Source: a bacterium
Lineage (GTDB): Bacteria; Bdellovibrionota_C; UBA2361; OMII01
Direction: 5' to 3'
DNA length: 21,016 nucleotides
Assembly: GCA_017853915.1 (NCBI GenBank)
Contig: JAFMIS010000006.1
Location: forward strand, 1-21,016
Within the stretch, counting starts at the first letter, position 1, and each line of letters starts with the position of its first letter. Position numbers and translations under genes: made by a program. Positions 7,295 to 12,357 of this stretch are shown here, piece by piece. The notes below the pieces were generated by a model. That model was given only the letters and a program-made list of their open reading frames with translations, searched no databases and was not told where the DNA came from.

Positions 7295-7548
7295 TTCTCC
7301 ACCTCCCATGGAAGTTTCCACTGATCAAAGTGCTGCGCGGCCTCACCCATACACCTAGTGCGCCACTCCTCCGCCAACCGCCTGGCTTCCATAAGTTTCT
7401 CGGTCAGCATGTCATTCTGTGCGGTGAAGTATGCCACATTGTTCTGAGCCTTAAGCTTAGCGTGCTGTTCTTCCATAAACATATCGTGCAGCTCTTTGTA
7501 CTCAAGCCTTAGTCTCGCTATCGTTCCCTCTGCTAGTGGATGTATCAT
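7291..7548 (-). CDS. LPWE-tail family protein, coiled-coil head
   Basis: 85 residues, almost entirely helical: ARLRLEYKELHDMFMEEQ and a further Gln/Asn-rich helix lead into LTEKLMEARRLAEEWRTRC, a short linker, and the tail DQWKLPWEVEK. It is the most upstream member of the LPWE-tail series. The ATG at 7548 has AAGGAG six bases before it. It overlaps the preceding gene by 47 bp in another frame. The long coiled coil suggests dimer or higher assembly, with the conserved tail displayed at the C-terminus. Function unknown. Confidence 0.78.
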   Translation of the reverse strand: MIHPLAEGTIARLRLEYKELHDMFMEEQHAKLKAQNNVAYFTAQNDMLTEKLMEARRLAEEWRTRCMGEAAQHFDQWKLPWEVEK

Positions 7549-7702
7549 CTAATTCTCCTTCCAAATCCGCAATGCGGGTTAGCAGTGTCATGAAACTGGT
7601 AAATACCTCTGCTTCGCCGTGCTGGCTATCTTTATACACATTCAGCAGGTATCCGCCTTTGCACGGAAAAATCGTATATTTAAACACTTTCAATTTCCAC
7701 AT
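7502..7702 (-). CDS. Small hypothetical protein
   Basis: 66 residues, no family recognised. The N-terminal half (MWKLKVFKYTIFPCKGGYLLNVYKD in pattern, one Cys) reads as two short beta strands separated by a glycine pair. The second half has a helix ending in LLTRIADLEGEL. The last ~15 residues are Ser/Thr/Asp-rich and lie over the start of the next gene, so they are probably not under strong selection. It overlaps the upstream gene by 23 bp. A GGTGG stretch six bases before the ATG may be its ribosome site. Confidence 0.6.
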   Translation of the reverse strand: MWKLKVFKYTIFPCKGGYLLNVYKDSQHGEAEVFTSFMTLLTRIADLEGELDDTSTSRGNDSETKA

Positions 7703-8177
7703 CCATTTCCACCAAAATCGTGGGCTCGGATTCTCCGCAAATGCGAAGCTCCACTGTGCCGTCTTCGCGCGGCAAAACCTCTCTAACCATTACGCCATCA
7801 ACCTGTATTAAATCTAATACAAAGAACTTTAGTTCACTGAGTGTTCTCATACGTCGTAACCTCCTTACGCATATTTTCACTAGACCAGTATAGAAACGGG
7901 CACGTTTAAAGATGCGGCTATTCTGCAGTTTCTCAGCCAGACAATAGGCACAAGTAAACTTTTCAGCGATTGGCACCAGAAGAGGAGAGAACTCGTCGTC
8001 GCTCTTGTATATCTGAGGCTCACAGCCACACGATACACATTTAGCGGGTTTCTTGCCTAACTTGCGCTGCACTTCAACAGTTGCTTTGAGGGATTCTCGT
8101 AGTTTCTGCTGCAATAGCACATAATCGAAATCATGCGCATTAACGATACCACCGTGTGGCGTCTGGCTGAATTTCAT
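7680..8177 (-). CDS. Hypothetical protein with four-cysteine zinc motif
   Basis: 165 residues, the largest of the small genes in this arm; no family recognised. Residues 47-85 hold CVSCGC and CAYCLAE about 28 residues apart, probably one zinc site. A basic Arg-rich helix (ICVRRLRRMRTLSEL) follows. The C-terminal third looks like beta sheet (VDGVMVREVLPRE, TVELRI, ILVEMDVEIESV). The mix of a zinc site and basic helix fits nucleic acid binding, though this is inference. The ATG overlaps the upstream stop as ATGA. Confidence 0.72.
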   Translation of the reverse strand: MKFSQTPHGGIVNAHDFDYVLLQQKLRESLKATVEVQRKLGKKPAKCVSCGCEPQIYKSDDEFSPLLVPIAEKFTCAYCLAEKLQNSRIFKRARFYTGLVKICVRRLRRMRTLSELKFFVLDLIQVDGVMVREVLPREDGTVELRICGESEPTILVEMDVEIESV

Positions 8178-8359
8178 GGCTGAATCCCGCTCGTGGTAGT
8201 GATATAACTTAGAATGTCCGCTAACTGTTCGTCTGTCAAGTTATTTAGCAAATACTCCGCGCATGCATACGCTGCCACCTGCTTGGGTAGATACTGAAAC
8301 TCTTTCTGCATAATCTTCTGCTCAACAATCTTTGCCCATTTGCAATAAGCGTCTTTCAT
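8174..8359 (-). CDS. Small helical hypothetical protein
   Basis: 61 residues, predicted mostly alpha-helical: KWAKIVEQKIMQKEF, then VAAYACAEYLLNNL, then TDEQLADILSYITT. No motif that names a function. The start is well supported: GGAGTGA lies a few bases before the ATG, and the ATG overlaps the upstream stop by four bases. The same overlap links it to the zinc-motif gene downstream. Size and composition suit a small phage regulator or host-takeover protein, but nothing more specific can be said. Confidence 0.68.
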   Translation of the reverse strand: MKDAYCKWAKIVEQKIMQKEFQYLPKQVAAYACAEYLLNNLTDEQLADILSYITTTSGIQP

Positions 8360-8553
8360 TGTTCACTCCAATACGTGAATCCCGTTCGTGTTTTCGTCCA
8401 GCCATCAGCGCAGAGAACCATATCTCGGAGCTGGTCAAGCTGGCGTTCGAGCTGTGTTACACTACAAATCGCATTATTCTGCTCGTTGTATAGTATCCCG
8501 TTTTCAACGCGAAACGTGAATTTATGCCCAGCAACATTATGTTCCACGATCAT
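8356..8553 (-). CDS. Small hypothetical protein
   Basis: 65 residues starting MIVEHNVAGHKFTFRVENG. The N-terminal half looks like a beta hairpin pair and the centre like a helix (VTQLERQLDQLRDMVL); it ends FTYWSEQ. The ATG at 8553 is chosen over a start 41 codons upstream because it has AAGGAGG four bases before it and overlaps the preceding stop as ATGA; the longer reading lies in the neighbour's frame. No family recognised. Confidence 0.68.
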   Translation of the reverse strand: MIVEHNVAGHKFTFRVENGILYNEQNNAICSVTQLERQLDQLRDMVLCADGWTKTRTGFTYWSEQ

Positions 8554-8765
8554 GACTCCTCCTTGTTGTGAAAGATTCTCACCAGTACACCGGTGGATGA
8601 AATCACCCAGGACTGCCCAAGTAATCTCCCCAATCCGAGTGCGGCATCGAGACCATTTATGCTGTATGATTCCCACTTTCCCTCCTTTACGGTATGCACT
8701 ACATACCGTGACGTTCGGTGCGGTCTGTGCGTGCGCATCGCTTCGCCTATTCTAAGCACATCCAT
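8550..8765 (-). CDS. Small hypothetical protein
   Basis: 71 residues from MDVLRIGEAM. It contains a basic stretch (RTHRPHRTSRYVVHTV), a segment GKWESYSINGLDAALGLGRLLG and a strand-rich end (WVISSTGVLVRIFHN). The pattern of a short helix flanked by strands is seen in many small phage proteins, but no family is recognised. The start at 8765 follows AGAGGTGG, and the gene overlaps its upstream neighbour by 14 bp. Its last codons, AAG GAG GAG, serve as the ribosome site for the next gene. Confidence 0.66.
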   Translation of the reverse strand: MDVLRIGEAMRTHRPHRTSRYVVHTVKEGKWESYSINGLDAALGLGRLLGQSWVISSTGVLVRIFHNKEES

Positions 8766-8922
8766 TGGCCACCTCTTGGAATCTTTGTTTCGCATAAAAT
8801 CCATTCAAATATGGTTTATCTAGCCATTCCACGCAATAGAACTCACTAACCGCGTCCCCAAGAATGGACCGAAGTTCCTCCAAATCCCTCAGATAGTTCG
8901 TCGTCGGGACCACCACTGCCAT
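8752..8922 (-). CDS. Small hypothetical protein, start uncertain, overlaps previous gene
   Basis: 56 residues if started at MAVVVPTTNYLRDLEEL, which has AAAAGGG four bases upstream. The sequence reads as a normal protein from there (LRSILGDAVSEFYCVEWLD, then GFYAKQRFQEV). The frame is open further upstream to 9039, but that part looks like the shadow of the coiled-coil gene at 8846-9079. Protein-like sequence thus passes from one frame to the other near 8920. Either two genes overlap here, or one longer protein is produced by a +1 shift or has been split by an indel. Confidence 0.55.
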   Translation of the reverse strand: MAVVVPTTNYLRDLEELRSILGDAVSEFYCVEWLDKPYLNGFYAKQRFQEVANGCA

Positions 8923-9079
8923 CGAACCCTTTTCCATGTGAGGCTGAGGAGCGACTAATCTCAGCAAGAGCGGCTTGGAGTTCTTGATTTTGTTTTCGTA
9001 ATTCATCTGACAATCTCCCCAATCTAAATAGTTTTTCAATCATACTTCTTGGTAGCTTTACTGTTGGTCTGTTCCTCAT
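8846..9079 (-). CDS. Small coiled-coil hypothetical protein
   Basis: 77 residues. The first ~45 form a convincing basic-then-coiled-coil segment (LPRSMIEKLFRLGRL, ELRKQNQELQAALAEI). The rest is Ser/Gly-rich and low in structure, and lies over the start of the next gene in another frame. The ATG at 9079 overlaps the upstream stop (ATGA) with GAGGTGTGG before it. The heptad pattern suggests a dimer. The unusual second half is the reason for the frameshift question raised in the findings. Confidence 0.62.
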   Translation of the reverse strand: MRNRPTVKLPRSMIEKLFRLGRLSDELRKQNQELQAALAEISRSSASHGKGFDGSGGPDDELSEGFGGTSVHSWGRG

Positions 9080-9270
9080 TTCCACACCTCCGAGTCGAGA
9101 TCGAACGCCATACTGCGTAGGTCCTCAATCACCCAGAACTGCGCTTCTTTGATGTCGTGCTCTTCAGTGCTACGCGCTGCACGGCGCGTAAACAAGCCAC
9201 GATATGAGCCCTGGATGTATACTTTGTCGCCATCATACAGTGTGCTGATTTCTACCTCTGATAAATTCAT
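9076..9270 (-). CDS. Small hypothetical protein
   Basis: 64 residues, no family recognised. It begins MNLSEVEISTLYDGDKVYIQGSY in pattern, a beta-rich N-terminal half (VYIQGSYRGLF), followed by a charged middle RRAARSTEEHDIKEA and an acidic C-terminal helix with FWVIEDLRSM. AAGGAAGG lies six bases before the ATG, which overlaps the upstream stop by four bases. Its end forms the ribosome site of the next gene (GAGGTGTGGAA). Confidence 0.68.
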   Translation of the reverse strand: MNLSEVEISTLYDGDKVYIQGSYRGLFTRRAARSTEEHDIKEAQFWVIEDLRSMAFDLDSEVWK

Positions 9271-9422
9271 AGCGTGCCTTCCTTTCTTTTCATGTCTAGT
9301 GTGTAAATATCAATACAATAATCTCTCTGGTTTAATCGCCGCACCACATATACATGCTGTGGGTTGGCTTTGTTGAGCTCTTCTGCTACTCTGTAAGCAA
9401 TCTCACGTCTAAATATCGTCAT
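9267..9422 (-). CDS. Small hypothetical protein, start uncertain
   Basis: 51 residues from MTIFRREIAYRVAEEL: a helix followed by PQHVYVVRRLNQRDYCIDIY, which reads as a beta hairpin, then a basic tail. No good ribosome site precedes this ATG; a GTG at 9458 would add 12 residues that overlap the upstream gene. The frame continues the coupled series (ATGA overlap with the next gene), which is the main support. Similar short helix-strand-strand proteins are common in phages, with no known job. Confidence 0.58.
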   Translation of the reverse strand: MTIFRREIAYRVAEELNKANPQHVYVVRRLNQRDYCIDIYTLDMKRKEGTL

Positions 9423-9645
9423 TGGTATAAATCCAATAAAAGTCACCATCCAGGGCACCGACAGAAGTGTATCCGGTCCATCCTAGTTTGATACACAAGG
9501 CTCTCGCAGCGGCTGCATGGTTTCCTCCTACGTTTAATGAGTGGTCGTATCCTAACCATAGGTGGCCTGCTTCAGATTGTGCCTTGACTCTCGCTCCTTT
9601 GCAGTTCGTTGGTGGATAGATGCTGGTTTTGATTGCTTGTCTCAT
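9409..9645 (-). CDS. Conserved small phage protein with KGARVKA and HAAAARAL motifs
   Basis: 78 residues. The sequence shows a pattern I recognise from many phages and plasmids: a basic N-terminus ending in NCKGARVKAQSEAGH, a Tyr/Ser/Leu middle, then GGNHAAAARALCIKLGW and a beta-strand end with GALDGDFYWIY. The family has no known function that I can name. AGGAAGGAG six or so bases before the ATG is a strong ribosome site. It is the first confidently called gene of the leftward block, consistent with early expression. Confidence 0.8.
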   Translation of the reverse strand: MRQAIKTSIYPPTNCKGARVKAQSEAGHLWLGYDHSLNVGGNHAAAARALCIKLGWTGYTSVGALDGDFYWIYTNDDI

Positions 9646-9647
9646 GA

Positions 9648-9770
9648 CTATTCTCCTTCCTGGTTGTAGGTTACGTCACATACATGTAGCGCAGTGTCGG
9701 TATAATCACTGGCTTCCACACATTGTTGCCAAGCTGCCAATCTGATGAGTAGTATCAGTGTTGTTATCAT
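9648..9770 (-). CDS. Possible 40-residue peptide with hydrophobic N-terminus
   Basis: A short frame beginning MITTLILLIRLAAWQQCVEA, like a signal peptide or short membrane helix, then a polar part with one Cys, ending NQEGE. Its last codons hold the ribosome site of the next gene and its stop is two bases before that gene's ATG, the same economy used throughout this arm. Against it, no clear ribosome site precedes the ATG, and a possible promoter lies directly on its start, which would make it leaderless. Tentative. Confidence 0.4.
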   Translation of the reverse strand: MITTLILLIRLAAWQQCVEASDYTDTALHVCDVTYNQEGE

Positions 9771-9799
9771 ACTCTATGGTTATGCATACTGCGTGCCAA
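9771..9799 (-). promoter_or_regulatory. Candidate promoter for the leftward operon
   Basis: On the minus strand TTGGCA (9799-9794) is separated by 17 bases from TAGAGT (9776-9771): five of six and four of six matches to the sigma70 boxes with ideal spacing. Transcription would start at about the first codon of the 40-residue frame. It is correctly placed to drive the whole leftward arm, but a chance match of this quality is possible. Confidence 0.35.
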
Positions 9800-9834
9800 C
9801 ATAAAAGCCAATGATTTCAGCTATCAGATAGGGG

Positions 9835-9860
9835 CTGGTGCGTATGGTTTTATACACCAG
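9835..9860. other. Imperfect inverted repeat
   Basis: CTGGTG and CACCAG enclose 14 bases, with three further TAT/ATA pairs possible if two bases bulge. There is no T-run on either side, so it does not look like an intrinsic terminator. It may be an operator or a structural element at the edge of the control region. Confidence 0.4.
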
Positions 9861-9941
9861 AATAGGACAATTGAGTTGTTACGCGGAGTTAGCAGTGCGA
9901 AGTGCTTTACGCAGGTGTGTAGCGAGTTGCGCGGTACAGCG

Positions 9942-10201
9942 TGGAACGGTGAGGTGTGGCGTGAAAAGCGCTGCAATGTCATGGTTGTCACAGTGGAACA
10001 GTATGGAACACTTATATATATAGAGGGATTGATAGTATTTAGGGGATATAGGGGGAAAGAGGGTAAAATAAGGGGTATTTCTATGTTGCTCAAGGAGTCT
10101 ATAGGAAATGGGGGGTTCCTGCCGTACCAGCCGTTCCGGTGAGTCATGTCTATGATATTGCAGGCGAATCGTGGAACCCCGCCCCGGAACGGCCCTGTTC
10201 C
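9942..10201. repeat. Cluster of eight GGAAC/GTTCC elements
   Basis: The 5-mer GGAAC or its complement occurs at 9943-9947, 9995-9999, 10005-10009, 10115-10119, 10133-10137, 10173-10177, 10186-10190 and 10197-10201. Four of these are TGGAAC. Two adjacent copies (9994-9999 and 10004-10009) are exactly ten bases apart, and the last two form an inverted pair CGGAAC...GTTCCG. By chance about one copy in every 500 bases is expected on both strands. They look like iterons or operators. Confidence 0.65.
10042..10075 (+). other. G-tract cluster, candidate G-quadruplex
   Basis: Four G-runs of 4, 5, 3 and 4 bases are separated by ATATA, AAAGA and TAAAATAA. Three tetrads could form, with a slightly long third loop. 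The strand is purine-rich throughout and flanked by AT-rich DNA, which suits a melted or structured element in a control region. Confidence 0.5.
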
Positions 10202-10218
10202 GTGCTGCTACCAAGAGG

Positions 10219-10224
10219 TATAAT
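10219..10224 (+). promoter_or_regulatory. Perfect TATAAT box lacking a good -35
   Basis: TATAAT stands 17 bases after TGTTCC (10196-10201), a poor -35 match that overlaps the last GGAAC-type element. If a protein binds those elements it could activate this promoter from the -35 position. The TATAAT itself is certain; promoter use is a guess. Confidence 0.3.
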
Positions 10225-10332
10225 TGTGTAAGCTAGGCTACAATCCTGGTATGTCGATGTCGGTTTTCGTGAGACATTGTCACACAGTCTTCGCGCGCGC
10301 ATGGGGCATGCTGCCCTTCTACAGGTATACAG

Positions 10333-10349
10333 ATGTCACGAAGTGACAT
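10333..10349. promoter_or_regulatory. TGTCAC dyad, candidate operator
   Basis: ATGTCAC and GTGACAT flank a three-base centre, a 7-bp perfect palindrome. TGTCAC recurs at 10278-10283 (there within GTGA...TCAC) and 9986-9991. It is flanked by AGGTAT on the left and ATACCTA repeats on the right. The dyad has the size and symmetry of a repressor or activator half-site pair upstream of the rightward promoter. Confidence 0.5.
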
Positions 10350-10507
10350 ACCTATACATACCTAATGATTCGATTCTTCCTTCAACACAGTAACCCCCCT
10401 CCCCCGGGGTTGAGGGTCGGACGGGAGCGGGGGACCCACCGTTTCTGGATTCATGGCATTTTTTCACTGAAACTCTATCCTACATATACCTACATCACTA
10501 GTATATA

Positions 10508-10535
10508 TTGCCAACGGGACCCCTTTCGATATAAT
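10508..10535 (+). promoter_or_regulatory. Strong sigma70-type promoter for the rightward arm
   Basis: TTGCCA (10508-10513, five of six matches) is followed after 16 bases by a perfect TATAAT (10530-10535). The predicted start is near 10542, which is the A of the metallophosphoesterase ATG. This would give an mRNA with no leader, consistent with the lack of a ribosome binding site before that gene. Confidence 0.65.
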
Positions 10536-10541
10536 AAAATT

Positions 10542-11846
10542 ATGCAAAAAATTTGGACGGACGAACGGTTGGAGTGGATGAAGCGGGATGTATTGCCGAA
10601 GCACAGGACGCTGAGGGAGTGCGTTGATGTGGCGGCGATCAAGTTTAACATGAAGGTTTCAATAAGGAACTTTCAAGTTGCCTTCGTACAGAAATATCAT
10701 GCCAATCCAGGAGCATACCTCCTAACTTCCCCCCTGCCGCCGGTGCTAAAAGATACCCCACCACTAGAGAATCCAGCTTTCCTTCGCAAGCGAATCGCAC
10801 AGCTAGAGAAGGAAATCAAAGCCTCGCGGGGCTCTGGCGAGGTGGCGGCCCTCGTCAAGTCCATCCTTCACGGAGCGGTCCAGGAGCCCCTTTCTCCACC
10901 TGATTGGCTCCAGAGTCCACCCAAGCATAAAAAACTCTTCCACGGGGTTCCTACGCTGTTTATCAGCGATATACACCACGGTGAGACGGTCTTCCCGCTC
11001 CAGGTCAATTCCGTGAATAATTTCAACATGGAGGTCAGCAACGCTCGTATTCGCCGCGTTTTCGAGAGGGCGCTGTATTTGCTTGATTCTGTATTCCAGA
11101 ATCCCGAATATCCTGGCATAGTCGTTCCCCTGGGTGGTGACATGGTATCGGGGAACATACATGAGGAGATACGGGAGACGAACGAGGTTCCAATTTTTGA
11201 GGCCGTACTCGATTGTGCAGCAGCGATTTCGGCCGGCATAAACCTGCTAAAGTGTAGATTTCCACACGTTTTCGTACCATGTGTTGTTGGGAATCACGGA
11301 AGACTGGACAAGAAGCCGCGGGCCAAGCATGGCCCCTCCGATAACTACGAGTATATTTTGTATCACATGATACTAAAAGAATTCGCCAAGGACCCGAAAG
11401 TGACCGTTATGGTGTCCGATTCGTTTTCGGCGCACTATCGAATCTACGGGACGCGCTATATGCTCACCCACGGCGACAACTTCAAGGGGGGCAGCGGCAT
11501 AGCGGGCAACTACACTCCGTGGAGCCTTGGGGACTTTAGGCTGCGTAAACAGATGCAAACGATGTCATCCTGGACCAAGAGCCCTACCGAGTACGACGTG
11601 TTGCTCTTCGGCCACTTTCACACGTACTTTCCGGGCCGCGGCTTTGTCGTCAACGGCAGCATTAAGGGCTTTGACGAGTTTGCCAAGAAGATGGGCTTCC
11701 CGTTCGAGCCCCCGCAGCAGGCTCTCTGGTTGACGAATCCCGATTATGGGATGACGTTCAATTGCAGCGTATTTGCCGAGGACCCGGTTAAGTCGGCAAA
11801 GGACACCACCGAGTGGTTGAGTTTACCCAATGCAAGCAAAAAGTAG
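10542..11846 (+). CDS. Metallophosphoesterase with N-terminal helical/HTH-like region
   Basis: 434 residues from MQKIWTDERLEWMKRDV. The first ~60 residues resemble a helix-turn-helix or SANT-like module (WTDERLEWM...RTLRECVDVAAIKF), joined by a Pro-rich linker and a short coiled coil to the catalytic domain. Metal-site motifs of the calcineurin-like family are complete: SDIHHGE (D143, H145), GGD (198-200), GNHGR (250-254), LTHGD (H310) and GHFH (357-360). It should hydrolyse a phosphodiester, perhaps DNA, RNA or a nucleotide signal; the substrate is not readable. The ATG has no ribosome site and sits at the predicted transcription start. A longer reading from 10365 adds low-complexity residues across the promoter and was rejected. 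It heads the packaging operon, overlapping the terminase small subunit by 17 bp. Confidence 0.88.
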   Translation: MQKIWTDERLEWMKRDVLPKHRTLRECVDVAAIKFNMKVSIRNFQVAFVQKYHANPGAYLLTSPLPPVLKDTPPLENPAFLRKRIAQLEKEIKASRGSGEVAALVKSILHGAVQEPLSPPDWLQSPPKHKKLFHGVPTLFISDIHHGETVFPLQVNSVNNFNMEVSNARIRRVFERALYLLDSVFQNPEYPGIVVPLGGDMVSGNIHEEIRETNEVPIFEAVLDCAAAISAGINLLKCRFPHVFVPCVVGNHGRLDKKPRAKHGPSDNYEYILYHMILKEFAKDPKVTVMVSDSFSAHYRIYGTRYMLTHGDNFKGGSGIAGNYTPWSLGDFRLRKQMQTMSSWTKSPTEYDVLLFGHFHTYFPGRGFVVNGSIKGFDEFAKKMGFPFEPPQQALWLTNPDYGMTFNCSVFAEDPVKSAKDTTEWLSLPNASKK

Positions 11847-12357
11847 TCAACTTGTCCACATGCCTGACCTCAGCGACGTGCTGAGTATAGATGACATCTG
11901 CGACAATGTAAGCAATGGTAGTACGCTCGCGCAGTATTGTCGTGATCGCGGGCTAAACTTTGGCGATGTACGTCACTGGATAGAGGCAAGTAATTTACGT
12001 AAGCGGCAGTACAATGATTCATTGGCAGCCAGGCGAGACTGGGCGGCCCAGACGCTGTGTCACATGGTACTGGAGATGGTGAAGTTCGACCCGAAGAGCG
12101 TGTTCTTCCCCGACGGCACCATTAAGCCCCTTGCGGAGTGGCCCGCGGAGGCCCGCGCGGCACTGGATAGTTTTGAGTCGGATAAGACGACTGGGCAGCT
12201 TACGAAGGTCCGGTTTAATTCGCGCCTGAAGGCGATCGAACTGATGGGCAAGACAGTGGGTATGTTTGCTGATAAACTAGAGGTTGAAGGCAAGGGCACC
12301 TTCATGGACGTGGTGTTAGGCAGTATGCGGGAGCGTAAAGATGACACTCAAAGCTAA
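11830..12357 (+). CDS. Probable terminase small subunit
   Basis: 175 residues. The N-terminal half contains a helix-turn-helix-like segment, STLAQYCRDRGLNFGDVRHW, of the type used for binding packaging-site DNA. The C-terminal half includes KVRFNSRLKAIELMGKTVGM followed by FADKLEVEGKG, a pattern familiar from phage terminase small subunits. It lies about 2 kb before the large subunit, separated by small genes. The first ATG overlaps the previous gene by 17 bp and lacks a clear ribosome site; an ATG ten codons later (MPDLSDVLS) is an alternative. Role: recognising concatemer DNA and handing it to the large subunit. Assigned by pattern and position, not by strict motif. Confidence 0.72.
   Translation: MQAKSSQLVHMPDLSDVLSIDDICDNVSNGSTLAQYCRDRGLNFGDVRHWIEASNLRKRQYNDSLAARRDWAAQTLCHMVLEMVKFDPKSVFFPDGTIKPLAEWPAEARAALDSFESDKTTGQLTKVRFNSRLKAIELMGKTVGMFADKLEVEGKGTFMDVVLGSMRERKDDTQS

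Larger units (their letters stand above)
6243..7382 (-). repeat. Four dispersed copies of a 14-bp direct repeat encoding RRLAE
   Basis: CTCCGCCAACCGCC on the plus strand occurs at 6243-6256, 6634-6647, 7094-7107 and 7369-7382. On the coding strand it reads GGCGGTTGGCGGAG and encodes the core of the ARRLAE helix in four of the five LPWE-tail genes; the fifth has diverged. A second shared element, TGGGAGGTGGAGAA followed by (A/G)TGA or close to it, lies at the 3' ends near 6060, 6541, 6995 and 7291. DNA-level identity points to recent duplication or recombination between copies. Confidence 0.85.
9771..10541. other. Divergent intergenic control region, possible origin
   Basis: About 770 bases with no convincing gene on either strand lie between the leftward replication arm and the rightward packaging arm. 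The short frames here have poor composition and no ribosome sites. The region contains repeated GGAAC elements, a G-tract cluster, TGTCAC dyads, AT-rich segments (for example TATATATA near 10013-10020) and a strong promoter at its right edge. Such a mix is usual for a phage control region and could include a replication origin, which is inference only. Confidence 0.6.

Noticed and set aside
9835..9860. Intrinsic terminator
   Set aside because: The hairpin has no following T-run on either strand.
9876..10142. 88-codon ORF in the intergenic region
   Set aside because: No ribosome site, unusual composition, and it spans the GGAAC and G-tract elements, so it is taken as chance.
9879..10214. Minus-strand ORFs of 107-111 codons in the intergenic region
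   Set aside because: Pro/His/Thr-rich sequence from the complement of purine-rich DNA, without start signals.
10392..10411. AACCCC...GGGGTT hairpin as terminator
   Set aside because: No T-run directly after it and the loop is C-rich; probably a chance pairing in a C/G-tract region.
10365..10541. In-frame N-terminal extension of the metallophosphoesterase
   Set aside because: It crosses the best promoter in the window and encodes Pro/Arg-rich sequence with no family features; the start at 10542 is preferred.
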